A stretch of 64,000 nt of DNA, from assembly GCA_009869945.1 (NCBI GenBank), contig WIXG01000186.1, positions 62,001-126,000 of the forward strand, written 5' to 3'. The notes below the pieces were generated by a model that was not told the origin of the DNA, did not search any database, and saw only the letters and a program-made list of their open reading frames with translations. Shown in pieces: positions 59,029 through 64,000 of this stretch. A program made the position numbers and the translations under genes. Numbering within the stretch: the first letter of the stretch is position 1; the number at the start of each line of letters is the position of its first letter. The DNA comes from Mesaphorura yosii (taxonomy: Eukaryota > Arthropoda > Collembola > Poduromorpha > Tullbergiidae).

Positions 59029-62000
59029 ATGCGCTATAGTCGAGTGATTTATGACGACACCAAAAGCATCAACTTCCTTCCCATGCACGGATGTTTAAGT
59101 AATTTTTTTCCATATATTTTCTTGTTTTTGTTTTCCTACAGCAGATTTGGGGTCCACAATTCAAGATTGACGTACACGCTTCCAAAATGTCGCCCATTCT
59201 GGTCGTATATTCTTATCTTAAGTTTGATCTTCCTGATAAGCTCAATCCATGCACGTAAGTTTGATGAGGAACTTGTACACATGCAATTCAGAACTGAAAC
59301 ACACACGTACACACATTATGTACCTTTACAGAAGATAATTACGACAATTATGACGACACTGATGACTTACCGACAGAGTTTGAAGGAGTGAGATTAGTGT
59401 ACAGAGAAGATGAAGGTAAATTATTGCAAACTGGGTCAGTGGATTTGGTGAATTCTTTATTGTGGTTTCTGGTTTTGCTCAGATTATAATAGTGTCTATC
59501 AGATAAATGGGCCGTGCTCTGATTACAAACCTGGCGAAGACGATCTTCAAGCTTTTGATTTCATTAGAAAGTTCCGGTAAATTCTTACAAAATCAAATGG
59601 CAAAGGTTTTTTTCATTAGAATCATGTTCGTAATGCATGGGTCTATTCCAGACTGGACATTCTGCAAGGAGAAGTCTCCAGCATCACTCGTGTACGAGGT
59701 TCAGATCGATTACAAACTGCGTACAGGCTGGATCGACAAATTGACCTGACCAGACCAACAAAGTAAGGCCTGTAGAATTATGAAACACATTCAACAGTCC
59801 ACAATACTCGCACGTACTTGATTGATTTGCAGGGACATATTTCCACAAGGACTCCCGGACCAGTTCAGTTTCATCACCACCTGGCGGACACGAAAGCTGC
59901 CGAAAGTGCCGTGGCACATAATCTCCATCGATGACATATACAACTTGACTCAATTCGCCGTGACTCTGAACCCAAGGCGTGAAAGCGTCGAATTCTCAAT
60001 TTTGGACTACGAGAAGAAGCTGCAAACTTTGGTGTTCCAAAATGTTGATGTATTCGACAAGAATTGGCACAAACTGCATTTTGGTGTGTTCCGGGACCGC
60101 GTCTTGCTGTATGCTGACTGCGAGGAGATCGGAAGTGAAATTCTTCAACCCCGCGGCCCAATCGATGTAAATGGACGGATATCAATGGCAAAGATCAGCG
60201 GAGCACCCGGAACTGTCCCTGTACGAAGCAATTGCGCGCACACTGCATTACAATAACATGCCGTTCACGATCTTAATTCTTGCTCTCTATTGTTAACCCA
60301 CAGATTGACCTACAGTGGATGGTTCTGAATTGTGACCCAACACGCCCAGAACGAGAAACTTGCGATGAGTTGCCGGTACGGCAATTCTTGACTACTACGT
60401 GTAGCTTAGTTAAATCCACATTGCGCATACCACCAATTAATTAATTAATTTACAGCCACGCAGGCCAACAGAGAAGCCAGTGACTTGTGACCTGATCTGT
60501 CCTCAAGGACCACCCGGATTTCCAGGTAAAACTTCACGAGAAGGTGGTCGTGCCAACTAGAGTTGTATTCTCTTAGTACATACATTAATTATTTGGAGTA
60601 ACTTTTAACGACTTCGTGTATCAGTCCATGCATTCTCACCGGTATGAATGACACTACGCTACATAGTACATAGTTCGTCATACCATAGAATTTCTAATGC
60701 GTCACACACGTAACGCAAGCGAACGATGTCGCAAGTCAAAGATCCACTAAGTCTTTTCTAAATTCAGGTCTAAATGGGACAAGAGGTCTGCCCGGCCCAA
60801 GAGGCGAAGCTGGAGTTGCTGGACGCCCCGGAGAACCAGGTTGAGCGGAATTCTTAATCAGTTTTATAGATTTGATTCTGTATCACTTTTGCGAGTTTGA
60901 CTCAAAACGTGATTATTCCGATAGGTCGACCTGGTGCGCACGGAAGAAGAGGTGAACCAGGGCCGAGAGGACCGGACGTAAGTGTGTAGATAGAAATTAC
61001 TCTTCCAAGATGTCACATGTTTTGTAATTTGGCGGTGTCATTTTGCAGGGCGTTCAAGGTCCTCCAGGTCTGCGAGGGCTTGCTGGCCCTGTCGGTCCGC
61101 CCGGACCAAAGGGAAGCGATGGACTTCCTGGCTTTAGAGGAGAAAGAGGAGAGGGTGGAGAAAAGGGCGAACGAGGAGAGCGTGGGTTTCAGGGAATTCC
61201 GGGTACAGTGCAATACACGGCATAAACTGCTGAAAGACACGGTCGATCACAGACAGATATTATCTTATTTGATCGCTACAGGGTTGCCTGGTCCAATCGG
61301 GTTACAAGGGCCCGTGGGCGACATTATTCGTGTGACTGGACCCGTCGGGCCAAAAGGAGATCGAGGCGAAAGGGGACTTCCGGTAAATCGAAGCCACATT
61401 TGCCACATGCAAAAGAGTGTAGGGCTGACTTTTATGTAAGGCTTTTGACTACCGTAGGGCTTAAGTGGAGTAGACGGAATACCCGGAAGAAGAGGAGACC
61501 CAGGTAAATATTCTTATATTGGGCAAGTATTTAGCAAGTACGTTAACAAACCATCGGCGGTACATGCTTCAGGCCCAGCAGGCCCCCCTGGACTTGGTCG
61601 TGATGGGTTTCCGGGACCTCGTGGCCAAAAGGGAGAGGCAGGCATTGTTGGACCGTCCGGACCAAGAGGCACCGCTGGCCCGCCAGTAAGTTTTCTTTCT
61701 TCTCAAACTAAATGGATAAGCACCTTGACTCATTCATTTGCTACTTGCAATGAAAGGGCCCACCCGGATTGCCTGGCCCAAGCGTCAGCACAGGAACAGG
61801 AAGGCCTGTTGTTGGACCTCCAGGTAATTAACCTCCAGCTGACACCACTCGCGTGTAATTTATGATTAACAAATTTAATTTGTTACGCTTATTTTCAGGG
61901 CCTCCTGGATTGCCAGGTCTCTGGATTAAACATTAGCTTTGATGAAGGGTAATTTAAGCTCTTACGCATTTCTTTCGCAGGTGAACCCGGGCTCCCGGGT

Positions 62001-64000
62001 CAAAAGGGTAATACTGGCCACAGATCGGAGAAGGGTGAAAGAGGAGAGCCGGGAATACCCGGGTTGAAAGGTCAGCTAAATCATGCTAGTGAAGGCAGAC
62101 TTGTGGACCCTTTCTCTTAATTCCAGGGGAGAGAGGCCAGGATGGAATTTCAGGCGTAGATGGTGCGAGAGGTATGCCTGGTCGTGAAGGACTACAGGTA
62201 TCTGATAAATGATTGTGCTAGAGGACCGTAAAAGGTAAGTATGTATTAGCATGTGAAATTTGCACTTCGCAGGGCGTTCCTGGAATCAAAGGCGAAATAG
62301 GCCATTCTGGCTTGCCTGGTTTGAGAGGACCGCCAGGCCTCATTGGACTCCCAGGACCGAGTGGTTTGGCAGGTGTGCTTGAATTCATATCAACATTTTC
62401 GATTTTCATTTAATCATACGCCACTGACTGGCCGTTGCATTGGTTGAATGAACACAATTGATGTCAATTTGTAGGAAGAGATGGTATACACGGTGCCAAA
62501 GGCGAGCGAGGATTTGATGGAGAACCTGGACGAGACGGTGACTTAACAATAACTTAACTTCAACTCAAAATAGAAATGGTACCATACAGTAGAATCTTGA
62601 CATTTATATTTGTTTAGGAAAACCTGGGCTTCCTGGAATTGGAATTCCCGGTAAGAAGCAGCTTATACTTTTAGCATTTACGGGGGCATATTTTGACAAT
62701 GTTATTTCACAACAGGCGCCGTAGGACCGATTGGACCGCCCGGCGAAGATGGAGCTAAAGGAGAGCGCGGAGAGCCAGGTAAGTCGTCGAGCCTGCTCGT
62801 TTCTGCAAACCTGTCTTCATTTGTATCTGTCTTCCTTCACCAAACATACTATGATGCTTCAGGACTTCCTGGATTGAGAGGAGAAATTGGCTTGCTTGGA
62901 CTACCCGGACTTGAAGGAAAGCCTGGGCCCGAGGGAGAACGGGTTTGTCATCCGATGGGCATGGGTTTTAAGAGCTTTACTCTTCAGTTTCAGATGTATA
63001 GAACATTTTCAGGGCGCTCGAGGAGAAAAAGGAGAAATGGGAGGCAGAGGACCCGAAGGTCCTCCTGGACTCGCTGGGAAGCCAGGATTTGATGGCGCAC
63101 CGGGGCGGAATGGATTGAAAGGAGAGCGTGGAGATACTGGCATGCCTGGTCCAGCCGGGCCTCCGGGTCCAACTGGATTGACGGTAACCCGATACGGGTC
63201 AATTCCTGCAAAGCCTTGGCTTAACAATGATTTTTCCTTCTTATGCAGGGTCCCGCAGGTCCTGCCGGTCCGATGGGCGCTCCAGGTGAGTGAATTCTTG
63301 ATTTCTTAAAGTCATGGGAGTCAGGACTGACGCTTAAGTTGTGAATCACGCATTTGCGTTGCTCTGTAGGAATTCATGGTCTCGAAGGGAAGATGGGATT
63401 ACCGGGTCCGCGAGGCGAGCCAGGTAAAGTGACGTTTATATCACTCAAATAGAGCATTCAAATGGAATGTTCAATGCAGTTTTCCACTGAATCGATTACC
63501 ATTTCGTACTCAGGACCTCCTGGGGATCCTGTGGCTCAACCGATATTTGGAGGATCTGGAGTACCTGGAGAAAGAGGACCAGCTGGAATTGCAGGTAGAA
63601 ACTTGCAAGAGCAAGCTTAAGAGACAGAAGTACGCGCACAGATTAAAAATTTTCGCTATCATTTATTGTTCCGGTTTTTAGGGCCGCCAGGAATGGTAAT
63701 TCAGTATGAACTTCTTGCTCGAAGCGCCATGCATTTCTTGCTTGAACTCGTTAAACTGTAGCCAGGTGAAAGAGGAGCGAACGGAGAACGTGGTCCGCCA
63801 GGAGAAGCAGGTAATCAAATCGCTATAAGCTAGACTGTACTCTGCTAGTGGCTGCGGAGATCAGATTGCATTTCTTGCTTAATTTCTAGGGATTCCCGGA
63901 CTTCATGGCTCGCCTGGAGCTGCAGGTAAAGACCAAGTGTAAATTAAGTGCAGATTAAAGAAATGCATTCATACGCATGTTCTGTTCTGATTAAGGTGCA
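59029..64000 (+). CDS. Collagen alpha chain with N-terminal TSPN/laminin-G domain (5' part)
   Basis: Secreted matrix collagen resembling the FACIT class (types IX, XVI, XIX), cut by the window end. About 30 exons are visible; first ones 59029-59254 (start uncertain), 59332-59415, 59483-59576, 59652-59762, 59833-60220, 60304-60375, 60456-60525, 60768-60839, 60925-60977, 61049-61202, then regularly to 63890-63925 and 63996 onwards. A signal segment ([18 protein letters not shown]) leads into an Asp/Tyr-rich stretch. The TSPN/laminin-G domain follows ([49 protein letters not shown]), then a Cys-containing hinge ([16 protein letters not shown]) and Gly-X-Y repeats broken by short gaps at about 61330 (GDIIRVTG), 61780 and 63535. 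Two exons have 14 and 18 bases. RGD occurs in GRRGDPG and GERGDTG. A 59094-59143 intron is also possible, which would change the leader. Confidence 0.9.

Overview
This is a eukaryotic, almost certainly animal, nuclear window. Genes are split by many short introns, mostly about 50-120 bp, nearly all GT-AG with two clear GC-AG exceptions. The gene content and the TATA/TCAGT-type core promoter in front of a secreted Tyr/Pro repeat protein suggest an arthropod, and a small-intron crustacean is my best guess. The species cannot be named from the sequence. I rebuilt exons by hand from reading-frame continuity, splice consensus and remembered family sequences. No search was run.

Layout. (1) 0.7-7.1 kb, housekeeping block: NOP10 (-) in three tiny exons, head-to-head with condensin subunit CAP-H/NCAPH (+), which converges on purine nucleoside phosphorylase (-). 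(2) 9-22 kb: radial spoke protein RSPH9 (-), a disordered Ser/Pro/Lys-rich coding unit (+) that may be the 5' part of a long TPPP isoform, the tubulin-polymerisation-promoting protein TPPP (+), and RMC1, a Mon1-Ccz1 regulator (-). (3) 23-29 kb: a secreted C-type lectin with a mucin-like tail (-) and a TATA-driven YPP-repeat structural protein (+). (4) 29-39 kb: gene-poor sequence holding the distant signal-peptide exon of a nine-domain Kazal inhibitor (+, ending at 43.9 kb). (5) 44.5-52.9 kb: three minus-strand ectoenzyme-type genes in a row: a membrane dipeptidase that has lost metal and substrate residues, a beta-N-acetylhexosaminidase with a hydrophobic C-terminal tail, and a second dipeptidase with an intact active site. 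(6) 53-59 kb: no gene recognised. (7) 59-64 kb: the 5' half of a collagen with an N-terminal TSPN/laminin-G domain (+), running off the window.

Common themes are ciliary/microtubule proteins (RSPH9, TPPP) and extracellular or cell-surface products (lectin, YPP protein, Kazal inhibitor, dipeptidases, hexosaminidase, collagen). I saw no transposon, retroelement, CRISPR or convincing tRNA. The most notable points are the dipeptidase pseudoenzyme beside its active paralogue, the possible long TPPP isoform, the all-phase-1 YPP repeat gene, the Kazal array with nine different-looking reactive sites, and several palindromic or repeated non-coding elements. I found no convincing wholly new multi-gene system.
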